A stretch of 64,000 nt of DNA, from the NCBI RefSeq assembly GCF_003286085.1, contig NW_020825289.1, forward strand, positions 10,664,001 through 10,728,000, read 5' to 3'. The notes beneath the pieces are model-generated. The model did not search any database and had not been told where the DNA came from. It saw only the letters and a list, made by a program, of their open reading frames with translations. Made by a program: the position numbers and the translations under genes. This document shows positions 49,197 through 61,500 of the stretch, piece by piece. Numbering within the stretch: the stretch's first letter is position 1; each line of letters starts with the position of its first letter. This DNA comes from Drosophila persimilis. Taxonomy: Eukaryota; Arthropoda; Insecta; Diptera; Drosophilidae.

Positions 49197-52100
49197 CTGT
49201 GGGTCGGGTCGGGTTTATCGGTGTTTTTCAAATAGACGGGGCAGGCAGGTGGGGAGGTTGGTTAGTTGGAGAGGTTGGAATGGACAAAGTACACAGATAA
49301 TATCAGATCAGAAATTGTTATAACACTCATTGCCTCGGCTGGGGATGGTCGATCCTTAGCCAGGACTACAAATACGTGATGGTTGTTGTTGTGGTTCTTG
49401 TTTTTGTGTGTTGTTCTAGTCTGAAAGTTGTTGTTCTTTTTTTTTGTTCTTATAGTGAGGATGTTTTGCTGTGGTTGCAATTCAGTGTGGTTGAGCGTAG
49501 GGATGGAGGAGCGTGGTTCGAGCCTACGCCTTGTGGATAATGGATCTTATTGATGAGGAGAGTGGAGGAATGTGTCTGTTTGGCCCTGGCCCCCGGTGTA
49601 GGTTTGAGTTCGATGCGTGTGTTTGTCTCTGAGTATCCGTATCGGTATCGGTATCGGTATCGGTGTAGTGCGTGTGTGTGGGTGTGCTTGTGGTTGATGG
49701 TTGTAGGGGATGAGAGAGAAAGGTAGATAGATTGAAGTCGGTTGGGTGGTCACTCCTGAACTACTATATTTATTAGTATTTCTTCGTTCATCGATATTCG
49801 ACTTTCGACGTTCGATTTTCGTATGTAATTTTATTGTTTGCTTTTCGAAAAGTTTCCATTTTATAATGCTTAAAATGTAGTTTAATTTTAACAGATTTCG
49901 AGAATATTTGCTTGTTGAATTAAGTCTGAATGCAATCTTAATTAGGTTTACAGTTAAATCATTGTATAAATAGTATGTCTCGCTGGATCATAAATGTATA
50001 TGCGTTTAATCAGAATATTAACCATAATTATTCAAATACAGTATAAGTATAAGTATATAGATTTATGTATAGATTGTATATATATTGTATGTATATATCA
50101 GTATTCAAATGCCTCGTTTTTGCTTGTTTGTCGTCTTGTAGAAAAATGGTTACAAAAAATACAAACTGAATCGAAGAAGAGAATCAATCGAGTTTGGTTA
50201 GGTAACGAGAACAGAAGTTAGTAGTAGTATCTAATGGATAGTAACAGTATCTTTGTAGCTATGTATGTATGTATCTATACTCACGCACGCACAGAAATGC
50301 CTTTCTTCCGAATAGATTGGCAAGTGATAAGCTTTAATCTTCTTTCAGTTATACATAAATACGCATATGTACATATGTATTTGCATATAAAGCCATTATC
50401 TATGAACACAATTTCTGTTTCTGATTTATCTTGGCTGCATACGTTTAGGGGCATTGATTGACTGGAACTACGACTACTACGAGTACAACTAGGAAAAATA
50501 GCTCCAGATTGTTGTTTCTCTAAAGGTACATATATGTACATATATTTATATATGTATATAAGTATATATATGCATGTATAATTTAACCACTACTTTAACA
50601 AGAATTTTTACTTTCTTTGAGAAATGTCTAGGCATAAATTTTCGATTTTGAAAGACAGCAAAGAAAAACGAAACAAAATGGGAAAGCATCCTAAAAATGA
50701 TACATAAATCGATAGTTAAGCGTATAAAAAGAGCTTCATCGAATACGAAATACCAACACTAGTACAGATCAAATACATACAAAATGGTAATTATAATGGT
50801 AATAATACAATATAATATTCGCATAGACACATTTTGAATGCTTCTTCGTTTCACTTTTGCGGTTGCTGTCTCAGACAAACAAACAATTAATTCCACTGGA
50901 AACGATCCGATCCGATCCGAACCGTTCCGGACCGTTCCTATCTCCATCTGCACACATAGATTTCACATATGTATATGTAAATTTGTATCTTTATACACAT
51001 AATTGACCTTCATTGCTAATCACACGCTAGTTCGTCCATAGCTTTTGCTGTTTCTGCTGTTTTTGCTGGGGAAGGCATTAGGAAGTCAGAACTAAGGAGT
51101 AGCAAGAGGAAGCGGAAGCGGAAGAAAGATCTGTTAAGTTACAAAATTGTTCTAGCATGGTGGAGAGGAAGTTTAGAGAGAGGTTCTAGCTTCTGGGTAT
51201 AGTTATGGCTAGATAGTAGGTTGGTTATAGGAGGTACATACTTGACTTGCTTGCCTGGCCGGGATTACGATTACTAGCACTAGGACCAGGCAAGTTTTCG
51301 CTTCTTTGGGTTTACTTTACGCGTACGAGTACTTTCTTAGAGATAGTCGAGTGTGTGTCGGTATTGCACTAACAATTTGCTAAGATCTTGAATTTCCATA
51401 CTAAGTACGAGTTTATCTATAGGTTTTGATTTAATAACGTTTAAATATTTTTCGTTAGCTCGCAAAATTTGCAACTTTCACAAGTTTAAAGTAAATTTCA
51501 TGTTGCTTCATTTTCGTTTTCGATTTCATTTTCATTTTTGTATATTTAAATTGTTGTTTATTTGCGAGTAAATCTCATTTAGTTTTATATACAGTCTTTT
51601 ACTTTTGAGAGTCAAGAGCAAGGCTCTACAATTCTCCTGAGAATCAAAACATACTCAACGTTTTATTCCCTTCTGAAAAGTATCGCCCTGAGTGCTCTAT
51701 GCAAAAAACCTAAATCAGAATTGCGAATTTAAATATGTAGAAAGTAATTTAAATTTAAATGTAAGTTTTCCTTTGTTTCTACTTTAAAATGGCACATGAA
51801 ACAATAGTTCTCCTTCCCTTAGCTTAGCCTAGTTCTACTAAGAATATTCCGTATTATTATCATATTGTATATTGTATGGTATGGTGTATATTTATATAGG
51901 TATTGTATGTATAATACTTGGTGTCTTTTCTTCGGGAATCCCCACTCGGGAACCGTTCACTACAGATGCTTTACCAGATGGCTGGAGAGTATGCAGAGGA
52001 AAGCGTTAAATGCAGTTTGGGCGCCTATCTATATAGCATAATCTATGCACACGGGTATATAGATAGATGCTCCTTCCAATTCGGTTCGGTTTTGTTGCCT

Positions 52101-52278
52101 TCGAATCGTTCTCTGATTGTTATTGTTATTAGATGCTGGGGTAGATGTGGATGTCGATTGATGATGTTGATGATGATGGCGATGATGAGGCGAATTTCTT
52201 TGCTTTATTGGGGGTATTTTGGGGAAACTTTCAAATTCGAGTTCGAATTCGGTTTCGGTCTCGGACTTTCGGGGTCGC
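49197..52278 (-). other. brp intron, AT-rich, 3' of the cassette exon
   Basis: No exon seen. It contains (TATCGG) at 49636-49670, TATG/TATA runs near 50520-50580, and a minus-strand AATAAA at 52204-52209, 70 bases beyond the readthrough stop of the cassette exon. Confidence 0.6.
52204..52209 (-). terminator. Candidate polyadenylation signal for an alternative brp 3' end
   Basis: Minus-strand AATAAA 70 bases after the in-frame stop (52279-52281) reached if the cassette exon's donor is not used. It would allow a short isoform to end here. Confidence 0.35.
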
Positions 52279-53724
52279 TTAGGAGTCTAGGGATAGCGTG
52301 TCTGTGTCAAATTTAAAACTTACTTGTCGCTTATGCTCTTGCGGCAGTTTCGGATAATCTAAGTCTAGTTTTGAGTATGGCAGATGGTGGTGATGATGCG
52401 GCTGCTGCTGATGGTGCGAATGCGAGTGCGGGTATGCCGAGTGATGGTGATGCGAGTGCGGATGCAGATGCGAATGCGAGTGATGCGGATGCGAGTGATG
52501 CAGTCCCTCGTAGGCGCCTCCGGCGACCGCGTCCCTGGCACTGCTGGCCAGAGTTCCTCCGAACGTTCCACTCGTGTTGGCTAGCGACGCCAGGGGGTGG
52601 GTCTGAAGGTGGTTCTGGTGCTGGTGCACATGGTACTGGTACTGCGGATGCATCTGCTGCTGCACCGAGGCCTGGATGTGCGAGTGTCCCAGCGGCGGCT
52701 GTCCCCCGCTCCCGTAATGATGGCTTCCGGCGAACTGCTGCTGCAGATTGTAGGCCAGGGCCGCGGCGGAGCTGGCCGACGGCTGGTGCTGCTGCTGATA
52801 GTACTGCGAGATGGCGGGGTTGGAGGCGTGCAGGGAGTGTGACATGAGCTGCCGCTGCTGGAACGGTCCCAGGCCTAGTCCAATTCCTCCGTAGCCGGAG
52901 GAGGGCTGCATCTCACTCTGATAGGGATTCGCGTAGCCCGTCATCCCATACTTGCAGCCCCCCAACCCGAGTCCCATTCCCATTCCCATTCCCATGCCCT
53001 GGCCGGCAGAGCCCGGATATCCCGACATCAGGTTGGTGACGGAATACGCGGGCCTCAGGCGCGCAGCCGCTGCAGCGGCGCTCTGGGCGGCCGTCAGCTG
53101 CGTGGGGAGCGGCACCTGCTGCGGCTGCGGTTGGAAATACATGTTCGGTTGGGAGGAGAAGCTCGTGGACATTTGCAGCAGATTGTCGTTGAGATACGGG
53201 GGCGAGGTATCGCCAGGGTGCAGGGTGGGGTAGCTGGAAACTACCCGGCCGCCTCCGACACCGCCCACCCCGAGGGGAGTGGTCACCAGTTGGCCCAACT
53301 GGCGCGCCTGGTTTGTGAGATTGAGTATCTGGGAGGAGCGCGATATCGACTTGTGGGCCTCGTTCAGCAGGTTAACGATGTTCGAGGAGCTCGTCTGGTG
53401 CTGGGGCGGGGCCGGGTAGCCGTATACGTCGTTATACATGGTGGCCGAGGGCAGTCCGGCGATGCTGTAGCGCCTCCGGCGTATGGGCGAGGTCTGGCTC
53501 TGGCCGTAGATCTGGGCAGCGGCCGCTGCAGCAGCAGCTGCGCCCGGGTCATATAAATATCCGCCCGACGATGTGGAGGGTCCGTACAGATCGTACGCGT
53601 TACCATAGCCGTTTCCCGGGCCGGGGCCAGGGCCGTATGCGTGCGCAGGCGGGCCGTAATATTGTCCGATAATGTCTGGCAGTGGGGGGCTGCATCCGCT
53701 GATGCCCGTGTAGTTATTGTACAT
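52279..53724 (-). CDS. brp: Large low-complexity brp exon: 467-codon cassette or alternative terminal exon
   Basis: A 481-codon frame opens at an acceptor (CCCATTTCAG|ATGTAC) at 53724. At 52324 a strong donor CGACAA|GTAAGT lies in frame, leaving 1401 nt (467 codons), phase 0 at both ends. Reading through adds VSFKFDTDTLSLDS and a stop. Residues 1-60 are Tyr/Gly/Pro-rich, followed by a nine-Ala run and RRRRYSIAG at 82-90. Residues about 111-148 look helical (NIVNLLNEAHKSISRSSQIL). Gly-Met repeats follow, then a Tyr/Gln/Ser-rich region and a very His-rich block near 410-455. It resembles an intrinsically disordered, prion-like segment, unlike the coiled coil of BRP. Frame, strand and position between brp exons suggest it belongs to brp, but a separate nested transcript starting at its ATG is possible. 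Confidence 0.75.
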   Translation of the reverse strand: MYNNYTGISGCSPPLPDIIGQYYGPPAHAYGPGPGPGNGYGNAYDLYGPSTSSGGYLYDPGAAAAAAAAAQIYGQSQTSPIRRRRYSIAGLPSATMYNDVYGYPAPPQHQTSSSNIVNLLNEAHKSISRSSQILNLTNQARQLGQLVTTPLGVGGVGGGRVVSSYPTLHPGDTSPPYLNDNLLQMSTSFSSQPNMYFQPQPQQVPLPTQLTAAQSAAAAAARLRPAYSVTNLMSGYPGSAGQGMGMGMGMGLGLGGCKYGMTGYANPYQSEMQPSSGYGGIGLGLGPFQQRQLMSHSLHASNPAISQYYQQQHQPSASSAAALAYNLQQQFAGSHHYGSGGQPPLGHSHIQASVQQQMHPQYQYHVHQHQNHLQTHPLASLANTSGTFGGTLASSARDAVAGGAYEGLHHSHPHHSHSHLHPHSHHHHSAYPHSHSHHQQQPHHHHHLPYSKLDLDYPKLPQEHKRQVSFKFDTDTLSLDS

Positions 53725-55136
53725 CTGAAATGGGCGATTTCAAATGGTTGTTGCTGTAACTGTAACTGTAACTGAAACTAGTTGTTGCTGTGTCGACTCC
53801 CTAGATCTCTCTGGGACTGTTATAGTTGGGTTATAGTTTCGTTTGGTGTACTTTAGCTTTGGCATTGCTCATTTCAGCCGTTTCGGTTTCGATTTCGGTT
53901 TCGATTCCGGGTTTCGTTGCTGTGTCTGAGATCGGATCGTATCTCTCGACTCGCGTTTTGGCTTGGTTTTGTGTGGATCACGATCATGGTTAACAAACAT
54001 TAGCTAGATATATACGTATATATGCATTACAGGACATAGTATATCTAGATATGTATATATCTTCGAATTGGATTACATTTAACATAACCAAAGCGATCTT
54101 CGCCCGAACACTTACGGACTATCTTGGCCCCATATTTGAACGTTTGCTTGATTAATTTGTTTTGTTTTTGTTTTTGTATTGGTTTTTGGTTCGGTTTTCT
54201 TTTGTTGTTAATCATTAATTATTAATTTGATTGTTTTTGTTGTTTTTCTACAAGTTTTTTCTGCTTTCTTTTCGGTTTTACACTTTTTGCGCTTAATTTA
54301 CAATAGGGTTTTGTAATAGAATGAGATTTTTGATCAATGAATGATGGATTGTGAATTCGGTTCTGGTTCTGTATCTGGTTACTGGTTTCTGGTTCTCTTC
54401 CATTGGTTATCTTTCGGTTTTCGTTTATAGTTATAGTTAGTTCTGAGCCGCTTTCAACGGCTCTTGTTAGCACCCAAAAAAGGTTCAACAAGGGCGGGGG
54501 ACGGGTGTATTGTATGGTGTATGTGTGCGTGTGTGTGGTGTTGTGTCCGTGTGTGTGTAAAGTGTCTCGGGGGCGTGGTGTAGTGTGTGGGTCGCAACAT
54601 GAAATGTGTGTCACTTTCTTGACAGGCTCGAGCCTGTCGCTGCTGCTGCTGTTTGTTGTTTTTTCTCGGTTCGTAGCTATTTATGTGTGGACGGTAGTAT
54701 GCCGTAGTATGTGTGTATGTGTGTATGTGTGTGGGTGTGGGTGTCCCTATGCATGTGTTTGGGTGTGTGTGTCTCTATATCTTTATTGTCGAATCGTATG
54801 ATCAACGTGGCATACAAATGCAGCTCGGATTCTGATTTCGTATTGGATTCTGAGTATTATTCTCAACTTTCGATATTCGATTAAGTATTTTTGGGTTGGT
54901 ATTTGGTTTGGTTTGGTTTACAGTGGCATGTGGTATGTATTGTATGTATTTTTTTCATTCGGTATTTTGTTTGTACGCAGAAAAGAAACATAAATTTACG
55001 TATAACAATATATAGTTCAGATGCATTATAGAAATAACGTGCAAAAGTATATTTGTTAAATAATTGATTTGGTTGTTTGTTGTTGTTTTTGTTTCGGTGT
55101 TCGGTTGGAGGAAACAAACAAAATATTTTATTCATA

Positions 55137-55172
<36 letters not shown>
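55137..55172 (+). repeat. Trinucleotide (TAG)12 microsatellite
   Basis: Twelve uninterrupted TAG units followed by a long GA-rich tract in the brp intron. Likely length-polymorphic. Confidence 0.9.
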
Positions 55173-55174
<2 letters not shown>

Positions 55175-55734
55175 CTTGTTTAGACAGACAGTGAGAGGGA
55201 TAGAGAGAGACAGAGAGAGCGAGAGAGAGAGAGAGTGTGTGGTGTGAAAGAGACAGTTAGAGTTTCTTACATAAACTTAGAAAGAGAGAGCGTGATATAG
55301 AGAGAGAGAAAGAGAGAGACAGACAGAGCAGAGTGTCTTTTTTTGTGGTTTCTTTCTTTTCTTTTCACTTTCCTTTCAATTCAAATATAAATTGTGTTTT
55401 GTATCTGTGGTTTTGTATCTGTGAATGTGTATCTTTGTGTATGTGAGAGGGGTTTGGAGGTTTCAAAAGTGTGTGTGTGTGTTTGTGTGCTGGTTAATCC
55501 CATCTTGGAGAAGTGTTGCAATACGTTGTGTTGTGTGTGAGATCTGTTCGATTCGGTTGGAACGAATTGGTTCGAGTGGTTCCGGTCAACGTTTCTATAG
55601 ATATTTCGATATTTACAAAAACCAAAAAGTAATATATCATACACAAGCACATACCACACACATATGTATACATATACATACATATACATATAAACATATC
55701 TATATCTATATGCATGTGTTAATGTGAGGTGCAA

Positions 55735-55854
55735 CGACACGGCAACAGGCTTCCGTACAGGTTTTTCTGTTGGGGCGGGGTTCTTTGGAGGGGGGCGGGG
55801 TTCTTTGGAGGGGGGCGCTGGGTGGCCTTGGAAGCTCTGGAGCTGCGTCTCGGT
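55735..55854 (-). other. GC-rich patch, weak candidate exon, with a 20-bp tandem duplication
   Basis: On the minus strand an acceptor-like TCTGCTTCGACAG precedes an open, Pro/Lys-rich stretch (TETQLQSFQGHPAPP...). Within it a 20-base unit (ggggcggggttctttggagg on the plus strand) is repeated exactly at 55772-55791 and 55792-55811. A 20-base duplication shifts the frame, yet both frames stay open. No good donor follows, which argues against a coding exon. Confidence 0.2.
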
Positions 55855-58522
55855 CTGTCGAAGCAGAGTAACGCAATATATGTATATATACCATATATAT
55901 ATATATAGCAAAAACAACATACTTGGGAGTAATATATGCAACATATATGTATGTATATATATGTACGAGTATGTATGTATAAAGAACGACAGAGAGAGAG
56001 AGAGAGAGAGATACAGAGAGTGAGGACAGAGAGAGAAAGATAGAAATAGAGGCTGGAGGAGTATATTGTGGATATACACGGATATACATATATATACACG
56101 TCGTAATTGTTTTATCATTTTATCGTCAAAGAGTTGTCAGTAAATGAAAGTCTTTCGCTTTCGATTTCGATTTCGATTTCGCCTTCGATTCGATCGATTT
56201 TCCTTTCATCTTCTTCTTCTTGCCCGTTTTACTCTTCCTCTTCTCGATTTGTTATTACTTTTATATTGATTTTATGTTGATTTGATTGTTTTTTGATTTA
56301 GTTTCAGTGCGAAAATATTACAAAAGCATATTGTAAATAGTTGCATACGTTTTTTTTTTTAATTCTTGGTAAGCAAATTCTTTTTTTTTCATTTTTGCTA
56401 TTGCGTTTCTTCTCTTCCTTTTTTTGGTGATTGCTTTTAGAACAACAACAAAATAGATGTTTTTAAATGTAATTAAAAATGATCAATTCTGAAAACAAAT
56501 ATATTTTGCATTTATTAATTGAGTTTTTGATTTGGTTTTATTTTTGGTTCAGGATTTAGACCTTTTTTGACGTTTGAAAGTGTTTGTATTTTTTTAGTTC
56601 AGTTTTCTTCGATAAAAGTGCCAATTATTGGAGCCATTACAATCGATAAGTTTCGTGAAAAAATCATCAGCATCTTTTGGCAATAAAATGACAAAAGAAT
56701 TATTCTTGTATGCTAAATAGGATCACAGTTCACTAATGGTTTGTTAATTATTATCTGATCTGATTGTTTCTGCATGGATGTTAATGTTCTTTATTTTTTT
56801 CATTTGTTTCATCTTTGATTTGCATTGCTCTTTGTTGGTGTTGGTTTTTTGGTTAAATGTTATATATTACTTTTTGATTACGTAAAAACAGTTAGAAAGT
56901 GGAATTCAAAAAACAGCGTACCGTTCAAAATGCTAAGTTTAAAGCAGAACAAATATTGTGTGTGTGTGTGTAATTGTGAGTGTTTTGGGTGTTTGTTGGA
57001 GTGTGGGGAGTGATTGAAAAATACAAACAAACGAAACTGAAATTACAAATGTGATCTAGAGGAAACTAAAGGAGATACACACAGAAGGTAGGGTTCATAT
57101 ACTAAATGGAGAGGAAAGTCTATGAAAAACTACTTAGAGGCAAACGCATGGTTTACACATATATGTTTATACAATATAGTACAATAAAAGCCAAGATTTG
57201 AATAAAAATTGAGAAAAAAAAATGCCAAGTCGAGAGAGAGCGAGAGATGGAGAGAGGAGGGAGAAAGAGAGCTGGCGCAGGTGAGCAACAAACTTAAAAT
57301 AATGCCAAGAACTTTGGCTCACCCACCCACACCCACACCCTCACACACAAACACATACAAATACACATGGAAATTGCGGACCGAAATAACAGTATTTTGG
57401 TTACAAGGTTACATGTGTGTTTGTGTGTCTGTGTGTATGTGTGCTTGAATAGAGACTACAATAGTGGCAACTGGAGGAAAGACAGAGACAGAGAGACTAT
57501 AAGAGAAGAGGCAACAACAAAGAACACAAGTAAGAGGCAAAAGCAAAAGCCAAAAGCTGAGAGTGTATGTGTAAGTGTGTTAAGTGGCGAAAATACATGT
57601 AACAGGGTGGTAGTTACTGCCTTCCTTCGGTTCTGTGGCTCCGTCGCCGTGCGGCTCTGGGGCTATTTTTATGTTGTTGCATGCCCAGCGAAAATCATAA
57701 AAATTTTAAAATAAACACATAAAATGGATATTGCAAACGAAGCGCAGGCAACGACGCAAAGCTCTTTAAAAAGAGAATGCGAACCATTTTCAGTTTAATG
57801 ACTGTCCGCACGGTAAAGAGAGAACTGGCGAGAGGGAGGCAGAGACTGTGTGTGTGAGTGTGTGTCCCCTGTCGACATTGACATGTGAAAACATGACAGA
57901 ACACAAACAAAGCAGGAGGCAAGGAGACTGGGATGAGCATCTCCATATCTAAATCCATCCCCCCTAAATGCTCCCGCCCGGTAATCATGACAAATCATCA
58001 CGTTTCTCTCGTGTGGGCGTGTGCAAGGCCAGACGGATTCGAGGACGAGTCCTAGTCCTAGTCCTAGTCCGAGTCGAGTCGAGTCCTTTTCCCTATTGTC
58101 TCCTGTCAGTCGTCTGCTCGGTAGCTGTCATTGTCCCATCTTTTTTTGTGCTCCACGCACGTGCCCCTGATGGAAATGTATTTCAAGTGACATTTATGAA
58201 GTGCATCCCTGTCCCGTCCCGTCTCGTCCTGTGCCTGGCCCTCATTTCACTCTTTATGAATTTCGGTAGGCTCTTCTGCTAATGAGCAGATGAAAAGGGC
58301 TCTGTTGCAGAGGCGTGGGTTTCAATGGGGTCTGCTGTTGGCTGATGTGCGCCTGTCTGCACTTACTGTCTGTGTTGTAACCTCTCCCCCCTCCTCAATC
58401 CCAATCCCAACCTCAACCCCAACCTGCCCCTCTCTCCGTAAGTTCGCCCTGTTGCCGAATTTCACTAATTACGCAGAAAAGCAGGCAATGCGTTTTACGC
58501 TGACTAATGTCAGTGGTTGTGT

Positions 58523-58553
<31 letters not shown>

Positions 58554-61500
58554 GGCGAGTGTATTGGTGTGTTGGTGCGAGTGTGTGCGGAAATTAATTT
58601 GCCACTCGAGGCCACAGACGACAGAGAAAACAGAAGAAAGTTTACAGTTTTATTTGTTTTGCGTGCTTGGTCTTTACCTTCCCAGGCCACCCTCTCTCTG
58701 TTCGCTCTGCCATTGCTTATGTTACGGCTTTGCAGGACATTCAAATGGGTCTTGTGTCTCAGGGTTCATTGGTGTGTCGATTGTCATTTGATTTACATGT
58801 CTATCCACATCCTATCATACCCTATCCCTATCCCTATCCCAACCGATTCGATCCCCCCACACACCCCGAAGATTTTGTCGTTTGCATTTCGTTGGTTTTT
58901 GTTATTTCGAGTAGCCTTTTGTTTATTCGACCTTTCGACTTTTGAATGGAGCTGCGATTGTTGCTGTGTTTTCATGATGATGATGATTTAATGACGATGA
59001 CGTGTTTGTTGTTGCTGAGTTGTTGTTGATTGCTGATTTTGGGGTTCGTTTCAGTTGCTGTTGGAGGCGGGCGTGCGAGTGTTCGCTGATGAACTACAGT
59101 ACCTTATAGTATACATAGGCATTGTCCATAGGTTTGTGGTGCGACTACGTGGGAGTCTCGCTGGGTCTTTAAAAGCTAATGCCGTAGTTCTCGTTGTGGT
59201 TCCTCGTGGGTGTTCCTCCTGCCGTACTCTCGTATGCTCGTATGCTATGCAAATGAATAGCAATTGCAGTTCGTTGTACTTGGATTTAGTGCTGGCGTTT
59301 GGTTGTTGCTGCCACTGCCACTGCTGCTGCAGCTGCAGTTGTTGCAGTCGGACTATTTATGTAATTTGAGTTGGCCTCAAGTTGTGCGCAGGTGTCTGAG
59401 TGCGGGGCGCTGCTGCATTTACTACTTATACGCGTTTATACATACGTACGTACAAGTATGTGTGTGTGTAAGCGTGTCGTATATGTGTGTGTGTGTGTGT
59501 CTTATTGTAATATAATAATAAACCGTTGGCCGGGCACTTCCTCGTTACTGAACACTGACTAAGTGTGATGGGCGGGGGGGAGGTGGCTGGGCTCCCACCC
59601 TCTATTATCTCGGCGCTTCCTGATTCTTAGCGTTGTCTGCTTAGTGTAACGGTAGCTCTAGCTGTAACTGTAACCTTCTGGCCCATCACACACTAACACA
59701 TACGCGGGTGAGCGAACACACACACACACAAACGCACACAGAGCCAGCTGTGGAATAATAAGGACAGGGGGACGAAGAAGGCGTAGGAGACGTCGTCGTA
59801 GACGCCGAGAGAGTGAGAGACTTGATGGCGGCGGCTGGGGGCTGCTATAAAAAGAAATCGTTGTTTCTGTGGTTCCCCGCTTTCGTTGTCTTTGTTGTTG
59901 TTGCAAGTTAATGTTTGCTCCCCGCAGCTGCTGCTGCTGCTGTCGGGAGAGACTTTTTTGGGCTGCTGCGGCTGCTTAAGCAAAAATTATTGATTTTATG
60001 CTGCTGCTGCTGCTGCTGACTGATGCTGCTGCTGCTGCTGTTTCTGCTGCTGGGATGTGATTGAAAAGTTGCATTTGCACTAAAATCAAAGCGTTATTTA
60101 TTATGCTTTCACACACTGAGGGAGAGTGCAAGATATAGGAAGAGAGAGACACAAACATTTACAGGTAAAGGCACAACAATGAAATGCTCGAATTTCTTTT
60201 TGCTTTTTTCTACATCCTTCGCGGGGACTTTTCTTTTTGCAGCACTCGCGTTCGCGCCACGTCTTTTCCCCTTCTTTTTATTGCGAAATTGGAGCAGTTT
60301 CTCTGCTCTATATCATATATTCATAGGCGTATTCTATTGCTGGCACAATCCTAATTCACTTGGCTTTGGCTGGCTGCCCACTGTGCACTTTTTAGCCTTT
60401 TGCCGTTTGCCATTTGCCATTTGCCTGTGCCACACTTCTCTGCGTTTGCGTTTGCGTTCGCGTCGCGCTGCTGGTCGGTGCGACTCTGGCTCTTCCGTGC
60501 CTCGTGCTCGTCAGCTAGAACGTTGGGTATACAACTGTTCGCGCCTGCGGAGCTTTTGCTACCACGAGGCCACTCCGTCGGCGGGCCCCAATTGAGCGAA
60601 AAATCCCCAACTCAGCTTCGGTTTAGCTCAAAAACGCTGTCATGTGGTCTGGGCTAGTGCGAGCTTTACAAGTCAGCCGAAAGCTTTTACGCTCATTTAC
60701 GAGCACGCTGAAAAGCTCGGCGTCTCCTTTCTGATGTTATTGATTGCTGCGGCGGCAGGGATGGTGGTTGGAGGGGGAGAACTCGTTTTGTTCTCGCAGC
60801 CACCTACTCGTTGGCTCTCTCTCTCCTGCCCCTACAGCTTCGGTTGCAGCTTTCTGCTTAGTGCTTCTGCTTCTGCTTCTGCTTCCGCTTCTGCTGCAGT
60901 TGGCATGGCCATCCTTGCGTTTGACGAACGCAGCGGGGTTGCGCATGGCAGGGGTGCATTTCTCGAGCAGCTGACTCGGCCAGCGGAGGTGGGTGGCGTG
61001 GCCATTTTCTCCTTCTGGATTAGCTGGCAGAATTCCATTCCCGTCCGGTAGAGCAAGGAGCGGCGGGCGGCGGGTGGCGTACGGTCCGGAAAAGTAGGCA
61101 ACGCTCTGCATATTTAATCAGCCTCCATTCCATTATTATGCTAAGTGGAGTCCGCATTCTATGGCTGAGAGCAGGACCAGCTCATTAGATAGTCATTTTC
61201 TTGGATGCCATTTCAAATTGAATTCCATTCGGAAAGGAAATCGATAATCCGAAATTGAAAACTCGATTTGCAACGGATCCGGCACCACTTTATCCCGGGG
61301 GCCACGGATAGAAGTGCACTTTAGTGCTCATTTACACTTGCAGCTGTCTCTTTAATTGTTTTCATTTAATTTTCTGCAATCTGACACCAGCCCCTCAGCC
61401 AACCCTTTGGGTTTGTTTGTCTTTTGTTCTGGAAAAATGAATTTTGCGGTAGGCCGTGTAATTATTTTATATGCCCCCACCCTCAAAACAAAGAGCTCCA

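Noticed and set aside
52371-53556. Long plus-strand frames opposite the brp cassette exon
   Set aside because: They mirror the repetitive His/Gly/Ala codons of the minus-strand exon and lack splice or family support.
55381-56118. 245-codon minus-strand frame in the brp intron
   Set aside because: Mostly Tyr/Ile/Ser from TATA and GA microsatellites; only the short GC-rich patch inside it merits a note.
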